Numbered from the stretch's first letter, positions 52,055 through 60,958 are shown. The stretch: 64,000 bases of DNA from Streptomyces sp. OR43 (GCF_008042275.1 NZ_RDBK01000043.1:3553063-3617062), one strand, 5' to 3'. Notes: generated by a model not told the origin, from the sequence alone. Numbers and translations: made by a program.

Positions 52055-53370
52055 GATGTGCCTCCCGTGGGGCGGCCCAGTGCGTGCAGCGACCAGCCGG
52101 CCGCGCGCCAGGGCTGGGCGTCGAGACTGTTGCGTGCGTCCAGCAGGACCGGGGAGTGGACCACGGAGGCGAGGGCCAGCGGGTCGATCCGCCGGTAGTC
52201 CGGCCAGGATGTGAGGTGCAGGACCGCGTCCGCGTCCTCGCACACTTTGGGGATGTCCAGCGAGTATGTCAGGTCGGGCAGGGCCGTGCGCGCGTTGTCC
52301 AGCGCCTCCGGGTCGTGTACACGCACGCTCGCACCCTCCTTGTGCAGGGCGGAGGCGACGGCCAGGGCGGGCGAGTCACGAACGTCGTCGCTGCCCGGCT
52401 TGAAGGAGGCGCCGAGCACGGCGACCCGGCGGCCGGCGAAGGAACCGCCGACGAGCTGCCTGGTGCGCATGACGGTGCGTTGCCGCTGGCGGAGGTTGAT
52501 GCGGTCGACCTCATGCAGGAACGACACCGCCTCACCGGCGCCGATCTCCTCGGCGCGGGCCGCGAAGGCCCGGATGTCCTTCGGGAAGCAGCTCCCGCCG
52601 AAGCCGAGCCCCGGATCCAGGAAGCGGTGGCCGATCCGCGAGTCCGCACCGATGGCGCGGGCCAGGACGGTCACGTCGGCGCCGGCCGCCTCGCACACCT
52701 CGGCCATCGCGTTGATGAAGGAGATCTTGGTCGCGAGGAAGGAATTCGCGGCCACCTTCACCAGCTCCGCCGTGGCCGTGTCCGTACTGAAGAACTCCGC
52801 ACCCGCGCGCACCAGCGGCTCGTAGAGCGCCCGCAGGGCCGCCTCGGCGTGCGGAGATCCGACACCCACCACGATCCGTTCGGGCCGCATGGTGTCCTGC
52901 ACCGCGGAGCCTTCACGCAGGAACTCGGGGTTCCATGCGACTTCACAGTCCCGGGTGGACGCCGCGATCCGTCCGCCGAGGGCGGCGGCCGTGCCGACGG
53001 GCACGGTGGACTTGCCCACCACCAGACTTCCCGGCCGCAGATGCTGTGCCAGTTCGTCCACCACGGCGTCCACGTACCGCAGGTCCGCGGCCTCGCTGTC
53101 GGGGCGCTGCGGAGTGCCGACGCAGACGAAGTGCGTCCGCGCGAACTCCGCGCCCTCGGCGAGCGACGTGGAGAAGCGCAGCCTTCCCGAAGCGACGGTA
53201 CGGGCGAGGAGCTCGTCCAGTCCGGGTTCGTGCATGGGTGCGCGGCCTGCCGCCAGCGACGCGATCCGTGCCTCGTCGATGTCGATTCCGAGGACCTGGT
53301 GGCCTATGTCGGCCATGCACGCGGCGTGCACCGTGCCCACGTATCCGGTTCCGATCACGGTCATTCGCAT
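52051..53370 (-). CDS. ugd: UDP-glucose 6-dehydrogenase
   Basis: A 439-residue nucleotide-sugar dehydrogenase oxidising UDP-glucose twice to UDP-glucuronate with NAD. The NAD motif TVIGTGYVGTVHAACMADIGH opens the protein; the central STVPVGTAAALGG and PEFLREGSAV blocks and the catalytic cysteine in LGFGGSCFPKDIRAF are all present. The ATG at 53370 follows AAAGGAG by seven bases; a longer reading is unsupported. It starts four bases after galE ends. Confidence 0.93.
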   Translation of the reverse strand: MRMTVIGTGYVGTVHAACMADIGHQVLGIDIDEARIASLAAGRAPMHEPGLDELLARTVASGRLRFSTSLAEGAEFARTHFVCVGTPQRPDSEAADLRYVDAVVDELAQHLRPGSLVVGKSTVPVGTAAALGGRIAASTRDCEVAWNPEFLREGSAVQDTMRPERIVVGVGSPHAEAALRALYEPLVRAGAEFFSTDTATAELVKVAANSFLATKISFINAMAEVCEAAGADVTVLARAIGADSRIGHRFLDPGLGFGGSCFPKDIRAFAARAEEIGAGEAVSFLHEVDRINLRQRQRTVMRTRQLVGGSFAGRRVAVLGASFKPGSDDVRDSPALAVASALHKEGASVRVHDPEALDNARTALPDLTYSLDIPKVCEDADAVLHLTSWPDYRRIDPLALASVVHSPVLLDARNSLDAQPWRAAGWSLHALGRPTGGTS

Positions 53371-53374
53371 GACA

Positions 53375-54484
53375 TCACTCCTTTGGGGCTGCACTGCCGG
53401 AAGGACCGGCATAGCCGGATGGGTTGAGCTTTTGGAACCGCCACGCGTCCCGGCACATGGCCGCCAGGTCCCGTGCGGGCTTCCACCCCCAGGCGCGGGC
53501 CACCGCGGCCGCGTCGGCGACCAGTTCGGTCACGTCTCCGGGGCGGCGCGGCTCGATGTCGTACGGGATGGACCTGCCGCACGCCTCACGGAAGGCCGCG
53601 ACGACGTCGAGGACCGACCAGCCCCGGCCGGAGCCGAGGTTGAACACATGCATCCCCGGGCCGTCGGCGAAGTGGTCCAGCGCGACACGGTGTGCCTCCA
53701 CCGTGTCCATGACGTGCAGGTAGTCGCGGACGGGTGTTCCATCGGGAGTCGCGTAGTCGTCCCCGAAGACGGGCAGGCGCGCGCGGCGGCCGACGGCCAC
53801 CTGCGCCAGGTATGGCATCAGGTTGTCCGGCGTCCCGGTAGGGTCCTCCCCGATCAGTCCGCTGGGATGGGCGCCGACCGGGTTGAAGTACCGCAGGGAG
53901 AGCGCGGTGAACTCCGGTATCCGTCGGCACACGTCGGTGAGGATCTGCTCGCAGGCCCACTTCGAGGCGGCGTACGGGTTGGTGGGGCGGGCCGGGGACG
54001 TCTCGCTGAGCCGTCCGCCTCCCGCATCGCCGTACAGGGAGCAGGACGAGGAGAACACCAGCCGGTTCACCCCGTGTTCGTGCATCGCCCGCAGCAGCGA
54101 CGTCGTCCCGCCGACGTTGACGTCGTAGTACTCGACGGGCATCCGTGTCGACTCACCGACGGCCTTCAGAGCGGCGAAGTGTACGACGGCGTCCACGGAG
54201 TGGCGGTCGAAGACTGCCGAAAGGGCGCGCCGATCACGGATGTCCAGCTCGTACACGGCGCCGACGAAACGGCCGGCGATCCGCTGCACACGGGCGAAGA
54301 CCTGTGGGCTGCTGTTGGAGTAGTTGTCGACCACGATCAGCTCGTAGCCATGGTCGAGCAGCTCGACGCAGGCGTGTGAGCCGATGAAGCCCGCTCCGCC
54401 GGTGACGAGAATCGTGGCGGGCGAACGCGTGCGGCCGTCCCTGTTGTGCGCGTGTGAGCGTGCGTTCATGGTCACTGCACTCAC
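53375..54484 (-). CDS. galE: UDP-glucose 4-epimerase
   Basis: A 369-residue GalE interconverting UDP-glucose and UDP-galactose. It has ILVTGGAGFIGSHACVELL, FAALKAVGES, SSSCSLYGD with YAASK (YxxxK), and RYFNPVGAHPSG. The GTG at 54484 overlaps the glycosyltransferase stop (GTGA); an internal ATG at 54469 is also possible. The first 22 residues are an unstructured extension beyond the usual GalE start. Confidence 0.92.
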   Translation of the reverse strand: MSAVTMNARSHAHNRDGRTRSPATILVTGGAGFIGSHACVELLDHGYELIVVDNYSNSSPQVFARVQRIAGRFVGAVYELDIRDRRALSAVFDRHSVDAVVHFAALKAVGESTRMPVEYYDVNVGGTTSLLRAMHEHGVNRLVFSSSCSLYGDAGGGRLSETSPARPTNPYAASKWACEQILTDVCRRIPEFTALSLRYFNPVGAHPSGLIGEDPTGTPDNLMPYLAQVAVGRRARLPVFGDDYATPDGTPVRDYLHVMDTVEAHRVALDHFADGPGMHVFNLGSGRGWSVLDVVAAFREACGRSIPYDIEPRRPGDVTELVADAAAVARAWGWKPARDLAAMCRDAWRFQKLNPSGYAGPSGSAAPKE

Positions 54485-56310
54485 CAGCCCAGGACGGCGG
54501 CCGCGTAGGCCGGATAGAAGACGATTGCCGCGATGACGGGCAGCGACGAGAGGAGACCGATGCCCAGGGACAGGCGTGCGGTGCGCAGCGCGGCGAAGAA
54601 GCGCGTCCCGGAGGCCCTGGCCGCTTCCCGTACATGAAGAAGGGGAACGGCGAGCGCTACCGTCGCGTAGACGATCGCTCCGAGAAGACAGAGGAAGACG
54701 TATCCCGCTGACGGACCCGTCAGCTCCCCGTACAGGGCGGCCGAGGAGAGCAGCACGGCGATGGTCGCGAACGGTGAGGTCAGCCGCGCCGGCAGTGTCC
54801 CGGGCTCACTCGTGTCCTTGGGAGTGACCTTGAAAGTCAGCTGTGTGTGCCAGAACTTCTGACGTGCCGCGCCGAACAGACCCCAGACGACGTAGGGCCA
54901 TCGGGCGACCGTGAAAAGCCAGGTCTCCCAGCTCATCAGGGGAGCGGTACGCGGACGCATCAGCTGTCGGCGCCGCAGCAGGCCGAGCGTCAGCAGCAGC
55001 CATACGGGCATGAGCCAGAAGTGCAGCAGGAAGTCGAAGTAGTTGACGTTCATCCACGGCAGCCCCGTGATCACCGCCACCGGGGGAAGGATCAGGCCGG
55101 ACACGATCATCAGGCCGAGGAGCGGGTAGTAGGCCAGCGCGTAGCCGAACCGTAGACGAAGAATCACGGGCAGCCGCCTCAGGTGGCGGGGCAGCAGGCC
55201 CAGCAGCATCGTGGTGAGACTCCGGGACCACTGGTATTCCTGGGTGACCATGTCGGCGAAGTTCAGCGGCCCGTCGCCGTGCGCCTCGGCGTCGACGGCG
55301 AAGGCGCCGTGCCAGCCTGCCGAGTTGAGCAGGAAGGTGGTGGAGAAGTCCTCGGCCAGCTCGGGCCCAAGACCGCCGATGTCGCGCAGGGCCCGGGTAC
55401 GTACCGCGTAGTGGGATCCGATGCACATCGGGGCCAGCCCGTCGCTGTGGCCCAGTTGCACGGCGCCGTGCCAGATGGCCTCGCGATGGAGCCGGCCACG
55501 TGCCGACCAGGACGCGGCGTCGGTGGCGTCGCACATGCTGGGCGCGGCGACGTAACCGATCGCGGGGTCACCGAACGGGCGGACCATCTCGGCGAGATAC
55601 GTTGGGGCGGGCACGTGGTCGCAGTCCAGCTGGGCGACCACCGCGTAGCGCCGGTAGCCCCAGTGATCGTAGAAGTAGGCGAGGTTGCCTTCCTTGCACC
55701 GGGTCCGGCGGGGCCATCCCGCCCGGTGGTAAGGGAGGACACCGCGTCGGCACGACATGGTGACGCGGTTCTCGCGGCACCACTGTTCGATCTCCTCGGT
55801 GGGGTCCTCGTCGCACAGCCAGACGTCGTAGGCATGGGGATAGTCCTGGGCCAGCATGGCTAGCAGGGTCTGGCGGACGGTGGGCCACGGTTCGGAAGGG
55901 GCGCGGGTCACCACGAAGGCGACCGCCAGTGACGGAATGGGCATCCGTGGGTCGACCCGCCGCAACCGCAGCGCGGCGATGAAGAAGTAGCAGGGGATGG
56001 CGGTGAGGTAGAGCAGAAGAAGGCTGTTGATGATGAGTCCGGCCCAGCCCGCCCTGTGCTCCGGCTGCAGCCACCACGACCAGAACCACAGGAAGGACAC
56101 CAGCCAGCAGGCGGCGATCGACCACAGTACCGCCCGGTCCCGGGAGGGGAGGACCGGAGTGAAGGTCGTCCGCCGAACGGTCCGGGCCCGGTAGGGGTGC
56201 GCGAAAGTGGGGCCATCGTCGGAGATCCGTACGACGTTGCCTTCCGAGATCCGCGCCAGGTGGTGCTCCATCTGGACGAGATCCTGCGGCTTCAGATCAC
56301 TGTGCGTCAT
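54481..56310 (-). CDS. Cellulose-synthase-like family 2 glycosyltransferase
   Basis: A 609-residue processive GT2 enzyme with two N-terminal helices and about five C-terminal helices. Catalytic residues are Asp167/Asp169 (CDEDPTEE), the DxD-type DCD at 229-231, the acidic AED at 319-321 and the QEYQW acceptor motif at 357-361, which replaces the usual Q-x-x-R-W. This is the layout of cellulose, hyaluronan and related synthases that build and export a polymer in one step. No PilZ domain is visible. AGGAG lies nine bases before the ATG. It heads the operon, divergent from TetR. Confidence 0.88.
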   Translation of the reverse strand: MTHSDLKPQDLVQMEHHLARISEGNVVRISDDGPTFAHPYRARTVRRTTFTPVLPSRDRAVLWSIAACWLVSFLWFWSWWLQPEHRAGWAGLIINSLLLLYLTAIPCYFFIAALRLRRVDPRMPIPSLAVAFVVTRAPSEPWPTVRQTLLAMLAQDYPHAYDVWLCDEDPTEEIEQWCRENRVTMSCRRGVLPYHRAGWPRRTRCKEGNLAYFYDHWGYRRYAVVAQLDCDHVPAPTYLAEMVRPFGDPAIGYVAAPSMCDATDAASWSARGRLHREAIWHGAVQLGHSDGLAPMCIGSHYAVRTRALRDIGGLGPELAEDFSTTFLLNSAGWHGAFAVDAEAHGDGPLNFADMVTQEYQWSRSLTTMLLGLLPRHLRRLPVILRLRFGYALAYYPLLGLMIVSGLILPPVAVITGLPWMNVNYFDFLLHFWLMPVWLLLTLGLLRRRQLMRPRTAPLMSWETWLFTVARWPYVVWGLFGAARQKFWHTQLTFKVTPKDTSEPGTLPARLTSPFATIAVLLSSAALYGELTGPSAGYVFLCLLGAIVYATVALAVPLLHVREAARASGTRFFAALRTARLSLGIGLLSSLPVIAAIVFYPAYAAAVLGW

Positions 56311-56333
56311 GACAGGACGCTCCTGGTGTCTAC

Positions 56334-56375
56334 GTCGTACGTTGACGCTGTATGTTTACGTCATATACGTACGAC
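56334..56375. promoter_or_regulatory. Inverted repeat between TetR and polysaccharide operon
   Basis: GTCGTACGT (56334-56342) and ACGTACGAC (56367-56375) are perfect inverted copies 24 bases apart. They lie between the GT2 start and the TetR start in an AT-rich gap with several TACGT patches. The arrangement suits TetR binding at both promoters; exact promoter boxes are not clear. Confidence 0.65.
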
Positions 56376-56417
56376 TTTGGGCGTATTGTTCCCATATGTC
56401 AACCGGAGGCGGTCATC

Positions 56418-57146
56418 GTGAACGAAGCCGAGCGTGGGCCGGGGCGAAGAGCGGGCGACGGGGGGCGCTACGGCCGGCTCAGCAGGGAACGGGTGCTGGA
56501 TTCCGCCCTCGACGTGGTCGACCGCGACGGGCTCTCCGGCCTCAGCATGCGCAAGCTCGGCGCGGAACTGGGCGTGGAGGCGATGGCTCTCTACCGCTAC
56601 GCCCCCAGCAAGGACGCGCTGCTGGACGGGCTGGTGGAGGTGTTCTGTCAAGAACTGGACCGGAATCTGGAGCGAACCCCCCCGCCGGAGCAGGACCTCC
56701 GGGATTCCCTCACGCCCGACTGGCTGGCCCAGCTGCACCACATTGCGCTGACCGCCTACGGCGTGGCCCTCCTGCACCCCAACGTGGTGCCGCTGCTGGC
56801 CACACGTCTGCTGTCCACCCCCATGGCCCAGCGGCCGCTGTCGGTGCTGCGGAGCGACGAACGCGTTCTGGCACTGCTCCACGATGCAGGTTTCGACGAC
56901 GGCGAGGTCGTGCGCATCCATCGGGCCTTCACCGCTTGGCTGCTCGGATTCCTGCTCGTGGAGCTGAGGGCGATGGACGATCAGGCGGACGAACCCGACC
57001 CCACATTCCGGCTGGGTCTGCACCGGCTGCCCGTGCGCGAGCTGCCTCGCTTGCGAGTGACGGCCGTCGGGATGGCTGAGCGGGGTGGCCCGGCGGAGCT
57101 TGCGGCCGGCCTCGAGGCCCTGCTGAGGGGGGTGGGGGCACCGTGA
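56418..57146 (+). CDS. TetR-family regulator (TetR class C-terminal domain)
   Basis: A 242-residue TetR protein. The helix-turn-helix is LSRERVLDSALDVVDRDGLSGLSMRKLGAELGVEAMALYRYAPSKDALLDGL, very like TetR itself (SMRKLG-x-E-L-G-V-x-x-M-x-L-Y-x-Y), and the C-terminal part is of the same ligand-binding class. GGAGG is eight bases before the GTG at 56418. It is divergent from the polysaccharide operon and likely represses it; the ligand is unknown. Confidence 0.87.
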   Translation: MNEAERGPGRRAGDGGRYGRLSRERVLDSALDVVDRDGLSGLSMRKLGAELGVEAMALYRYAPSKDALLDGLVEVFCQELDRNLERTPPPEQDLRDSLTPDWLAQLHHIALTAYGVALLHPNVVPLLATRLLSTPMAQRPLSVLRSDERVLALLHDAGFDDGEVVRIHRAFTAWLLGFLLVELRAMDDQADEPDPTFRLGLHRLPVRELPRLRVTAVGMAERGGPAELAAGLEALLRGVGAP

Positions 57147-57202
57147 CCCTCTCGCGCCCGCTACGTCCGGCGGCCGGAGACGTAGTCGCCCTGTTCGGCC
57201 GG

Positions 57203-57248
57203 ACGGCGAAGACGGTCGCCCGAACGCCGGGGTGACCGTCTTCGCCGT
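57203..57248 (+). terminator. 15-bp perfect hairpin
   Basis: The arms 57203-57217 (ACGGCGAAGACGGTC) and 57234-57248 are exact inverted copies around a 16-base loop. It is the longest perfect hairpin noticed in the window, 57 bases past the TetR stop, and fits a terminator for that gene. Confidence 0.6.
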
Positions 57249-57275
57249 GGGGTCCACGGGGCTACGGTTACGCGC

Positions 57276-57828
57276 ATGACAATTCTGGTCGTTGGGGGTT
57301 CCGGCTTTCTGGGGACCGAGTTGGTCCGGCAGACGAGAGCGGCAGGGCACACGACAGTGGCGAGCCGCGGCGGAGACCGGGGTCCTGGCCGTGCATCCCG
57401 CGGCTGCCGTCGCCCGCACGTCGCTGATCATCGGCCACGGGCGTTCCGTGCACGAGCGCCTGGTGCACCGGCTGGCCGAAGGCACTGTCGACGGCGCCCT
57501 GTTCACCGACGACATCCGCTGTCCGGTTTATGTCTCGGACCTGGCGGCCGCCGTACTGGAGCTGGCGTCGGGCGGCGCGAGAGGCATGCACCATCTTGCG
57601 GGGGCCGACGCCCTGAGCCGCCACGACCTCGGCGTCCTCATCGCCGAGCGCGACGGTCTCGATGCCGCCCGTCTGCCCATGGCGCTGCGGGCCGACAGCG
57701 CTGGTCCCGGCGCCCTCGACGTCCGCCTCGACAGCCGGCGGACCCAGGGGCAGCTGCGTACCGCACTGCGCGGTGCCAGGCAGTTCTTGAAGCCTGCCGG
57801 CCCGGTGTCCTCGGGCGCCCCGGCCTGA
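57276..57828 (+). pseudogene. RmlD-like SDR gene with internal deletion
   Basis: The 5' end encodes MTILVVGGSGFLGTELVRQ, a normal SDR start in one frame, reading up to about 57360. From about 57365 a second frame reads AAAETGVLAVHPAAAVARTSLIIG and then a normal-looking RmlD-like C-terminus to 57828. The middle third of such a protein (roughly 80-100 residues, with the catalytic YxxxK region) is missing and the frames differ, so the gene is broken by an internal deletion. TACGGT (57263-57268) lies seven bases before the ATG, so the intact gene was probably leaderless. Confidence 0.8.
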
Positions 57829-57963
57829 GGGTGCCCGGTGGCCGCAGCACAGTGGCGGCAGGCGACAAGTGGGCGGTGGCCAGGGGTACTTCACCCGGTC
57901 CGGGTGGTCCCATCCGTGGTATCACGGACGGGGTTGGTCGGGTCGAGTGCCGAACGGGGTGTT

Positions 57964-59100
57964 GTGGTGGCTGTGGGCTATCTGGTGACCGTGGTGTTGG
58001 CCGTACTCATCGTGGTGTTCTGCCTGGTTCGCATACGCGGGCCGAAGCCGCTCTTCTACTTCAGCTACCGGCTCGGCCTGGTCTTCAACGAGATCCCGCA
58101 CGTCGTTGTCTACGCGCTGGTGGCGTCGACGGCGCTGGCCTACTCGGAGGGCGATATCGCCACGACCCCCGACCGGGTGAACGTGGCCGTGGCCGTGGTC
58201 GCGGCTGCCGGGCTTGTGGTGGTCGCCCTGCGCGGGGCGCGGGCGGCGTCCGTGGTGCGGGTCGCCCTGGACGACGCGCTCGGCTCCGGCACGGGGACGC
58301 ACCGCCGGCCACCGCTGGCACGCATCCTGCTCAGGCCCGTCTTCCGCCGCCGCCGGGACGTCAGGCGGGTGGGCAACCTCAGCTACGGGGACGGAGGGCG
58401 CCGCAACCTCCTGGACGTCTACCACCACCGCTCGCGCCCCGAGGGCGGCTCCGTGCTGATCCACTTCCATGGCGGCCACTACGACCAGGGCCGGAAGGAC
58501 ACTCAGTCGCTGCCTCTGCTCTACCGGCTCGCCGGTCAGGGCTGGGTCTGCATCAGCGCCAACTACCGGCTGCGGCCCGACTTCCCGCATCCCGCCCATC
58601 TGATCGACGCGAAGAAGGTCATCGTCTGGGCGCGCGAACACGCGACGGAGTACGGCGCGGCGCCCGGGGCGGCGGTGTTCGTGGCGGGAAGCTCCGCAGG
58701 TGGGCACATGGCGGCTCAGGCCGCACTCACCCCCAATGAACCTGCCTATCAGCCCGGGTTCGAGGAGGCGGACACCTCGGTGACCGCCGCCGTCGTGCTC
58801 AACGGCTTTCTCGCGGAGTACTTCGACGGAGACCCGGCGACCTCGCCGGTGAACCTCGTCCGGGCGGACGCGCCGCCGTTCCTCATCGCCCACGGGGACC
58901 TGGACGAGTTGGTGGACACCGAGAATCCCAAGGCCCTCGTCACCGCTCTGCGCTCCGTCTCCACCTCGCCGGTCGCGTACGTCGAACTGCCGGGCGCCCA
59001 CCATGCTTTCGACCTCTTCCACTCCTTCCGGTTCGAGGCGCTCATCGACGGAATCGAGGACTTCGCCGCGTGGGTGACGCTCCGGAAGCAGTCGAGCTAG
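57964..59100 (+). CDS. Membrane-anchored alpha/beta hydrolase (HSL/BD-FAE type)
   Basis: About 378 residues. Three hydrophobic segments lie in the first 95 residues (VAVGYLVTVVLAVLIVVFCLV and two others), followed by an alpha/beta-hydrolase domain of the hormone-sensitive-lipase/carboxylesterase type. The oxyanion motif is HFHGGHYDQG, the nucleophile is Ser in GSSAGGHMA, and the acid and base are in HGDLDELVD and GAHHAF. It probably hydrolyses an ester at the membrane. The start is uncertain: several GTG codons (57964, 57967, 57973) have no clear ribosome site. Confidence 0.82.
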   Translation: MVAVGYLVTVVLAVLIVVFCLVRIRGPKPLFYFSYRLGLVFNEIPHVVVYALVASTALAYSEGDIATTPDRVNVAVAVVAAAGLVVVALRGARAASVVRVALDDALGSGTGTHRRPPLARILLRPVFRRRRDVRRVGNLSYGDGGRRNLLDVYHHRSRPEGGSVLIHFHGGHYDQGRKDTQSLPLLYRLAGQGWVCISANYRLRPDFPHPAHLIDAKKVIVWAREHATEYGAAPGAAVFVAGSSAGGHMAAQAALTPNEPAYQPGFEEADTSVTAAVVLNGFLAEYFDGDPATSPVNLVRADAPPFLIAHGDLDELVDTENPKALVTALRSVSTSPVAYVELPGAHHAFDLFHSFRFEALIDGIEDFAAWVTLRKQSS

Positions 59101-59344
59101 GACCGCTTCCCGCACGGTGAGTCGACGGATACGTGTCCGGACACGGCCCGCTCCGGTCCTGCTGTCGCGGGCCGAAGCACGCGGGCTGCCCGGATGGTGG
59201 GGGATCCCGCCGGAAGCAGCCCTGGCTCAGCGTCGTACGCACCCGAGGGCGGGGAGAAGGAGGGCGGGGCCGTCATGCATCGTCCCCGTAACGAAATGAT
59301 CCGTTTCCTTGTGCGGGCCGCCTCCACGCCCCTGAAGTGGGCTG

Positions 59345-60685
59345 ATGCACCTTTTGACAGCAGGCGGTCCGTTCTTCCGCCCCTTGCGCGTGTGGCACGC
59401 CGTGGCGGCCTGCCTCGTCGTGGGGGCGGTGGTGGCGTTCCTCGTCCTCCGGCCGTCCGGCGGCGTGCGTGCGGTCCCCAACAGCCCCTGCCGGGCGGTC
59501 GATTCCGCACGTGAGGCCGCGCCCGCGACTCCGGACCTCGACGGGGACGGCTTCGTCGATCTGGTGCACGAGGTCTCCGAGACGGAGAACTTCGACCTGT
59601 TCGTCGTCCCCGGCTCCGAGCACGGTCCCGACCCCGACCGCACGACCGTCTTCGCCCACGACGACCTCGGTGTGCCGCACGACGTCCAGACGGGCGACGA
59701 TCCGTTGCGGCCCACGGTCGCCGACCTGGACGAGGACGGCCACGCCGACCTCGTCGTGAGCGGCGCCGCCCAGGTCCTGTGGGGCGGCCCCCAGGGCCCG
59801 CGGGTCGGCGGAGCACACGGGCGTCTGCCACTGCCGGGCAGCGGATATCACACCGCGCCCGTCGCCGGCGATTTCGACGGGGACGGCCACACCGACCTCG
59901 CGGTGTTCAGGGATTCGAGCGAGGCCCGGGAACTGGTCGTCCTCACGGGACCGTTCAAGCGCTCCGGCGCCCCGGTCAGGACCGTGGAGCTCCCCAGCCC
60001 GGTCCACGAGGGCGCCTCACCCGTACTGGTCGCCGGGGACGCTAACGACGACCGGGCCACCGATCTCGCGCTCTACGACTCCCCGTGGGATCCGCCCCTG
60101 CTGTTCACCGGCGGCGGCCCTGCTGCCGGCGGTCTGAGCAAGGAACCCGAGCGGCTGCCGGAGGGCGAGAACGTCGTCTTCGGCGACTTCGACGGCGACG
60201 GGCGCCAGGACATCGCCATCGGCCGGAGCTTCGTCGACAGCTACGACGAGGTCGACACACCCCACCGGCGCGGCCAGGTCGGCGTCCGCTACGGGAAGGA
60301 GCCGGGGAAGTGGGTCACCATGGACGGCGGCGACTTCGAGGAGGGCTTCGGCACCGGGCTTGCCGTGGGGGACTTCGACGGCGATGGCTGCGACGACCTG
60401 GCCGTACAGCTCACCCGGAAGAAGGAGGCGGGGGACGCGCGGATCGAGGTGCTGCGGGGCGGCTCCGAGTACGGGCTCGGATCGCAGCCCTGGCACGCCA
60501 TCGAGCGGTCCGCGCGGGGTGACGACGGCCCCGCCGACGGCACGCTCTTCGCCGTGCACGACTGGGACGGGGACGGCCGTGCAGAACTGACCCTTCTCGG
60601 CGACGACCGATGGTGGATCACCGACGGCACGGGCCGCGACGAGGCATCCTTCCCGGTCACCCCGGGCAACGACCAACGTGCGTAG
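59345..60685 (+). CDS. FG-GAP/integrin-alpha-like repeat protein, membrane-anchored
   Basis: A 446-residue protein with one N-terminal hydrophobic helix (about residues 19-36, no lipobox) and a beta-propeller built from seven calcium-type loops: DLDGDGFVDL, DLDEDGHADL, DFDGDGHTDL, DANDDRATDL, DFDGDGRQDI, DFDGDGCDDL and DWDGDGRAEL. The fourth is degraded. FG-GAP propellers bind ligands or polysaccharides outside the cell. The start at 59345 has a weak ribosome site. Confidence 0.85.
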   Translation: MHLLTAGGPFFRPLRVWHAVAACLVVGAVVAFLVLRPSGGVRAVPNSPCRAVDSAREAAPATPDLDGDGFVDLVHEVSETENFDLFVVPGSEHGPDPDRTTVFAHDDLGVPHDVQTGDDPLRPTVADLDEDGHADLVVSGAAQVLWGGPQGPRVGGAHGRLPLPGSGYHTAPVAGDFDGDGHTDLAVFRDSSEARELVVLTGPFKRSGAPVRTVELPSPVHEGASPVLVAGDANDDRATDLALYDSPWDPPLLFTGGGPAAGGLSKEPERLPEGENVVFGDFDGDGRQDIAIGRSFVDSYDEVDTPHRRGQVGVRYGKEPGKWVTMDGGDFEEGFGTGLAVGDFDGDGCDDLAVQLTRKKEAGDARIEVLRGGSEYGLGSQPWHAIERSARGDDGPADGTLFAVHDWDGDGRAELTLLGDDRWWITDGTGRDEASFPVTPGNDQRA

Positions 60686-60689
60686 GTAG

Positions 60690-60958
60690 GTGAGTGCTGT
60701 CACGGGCACGTAGTCCCCCCCCGTTACCTTTTTCGTGGCTCCGCAATGGGGCTACCGGCCTTCGGGTCCGGCATGACTTCCCCCCCTTGTTGTTGATGAT
60801 CCGGGGGGTGGTGTCACCGGGCCCGAAGGCATCGACGGACCGCTGATGAGGGGCTTGAGCACCGGCTTCACCCGAGCCGGAAGAGCTCTCCGTAACGTGG
60901 GTGTGGCAGCTCGGTGCCGAGGCAAGGCCGGACGAAAACGTGATGGAGGGGCCTGCAC
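60690..60958 (+). ncRNA. Candidate IS110 bridge RNA region
   Basis: This stretch upstream of the transposase is strongly structured. GCCTTCGGGTCCGGCATGAC (60758-60777) pairs, with few mismatches, with 60813-60830 (ending CCCGAAGGC), and inside that stem CCCCCC (60781-60786) pairs with GGGGGG (60803-60808). A second stem CCGGCT/AGCCGG lies at 60862-60880. Established work shows IS110-group elements transcribe a bridge RNA from their long left end, with two loops that read target and donor DNA. The RNA itself is not proven here, and loop sequences cannot be matched without the element ends. Confidence 0.5.
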
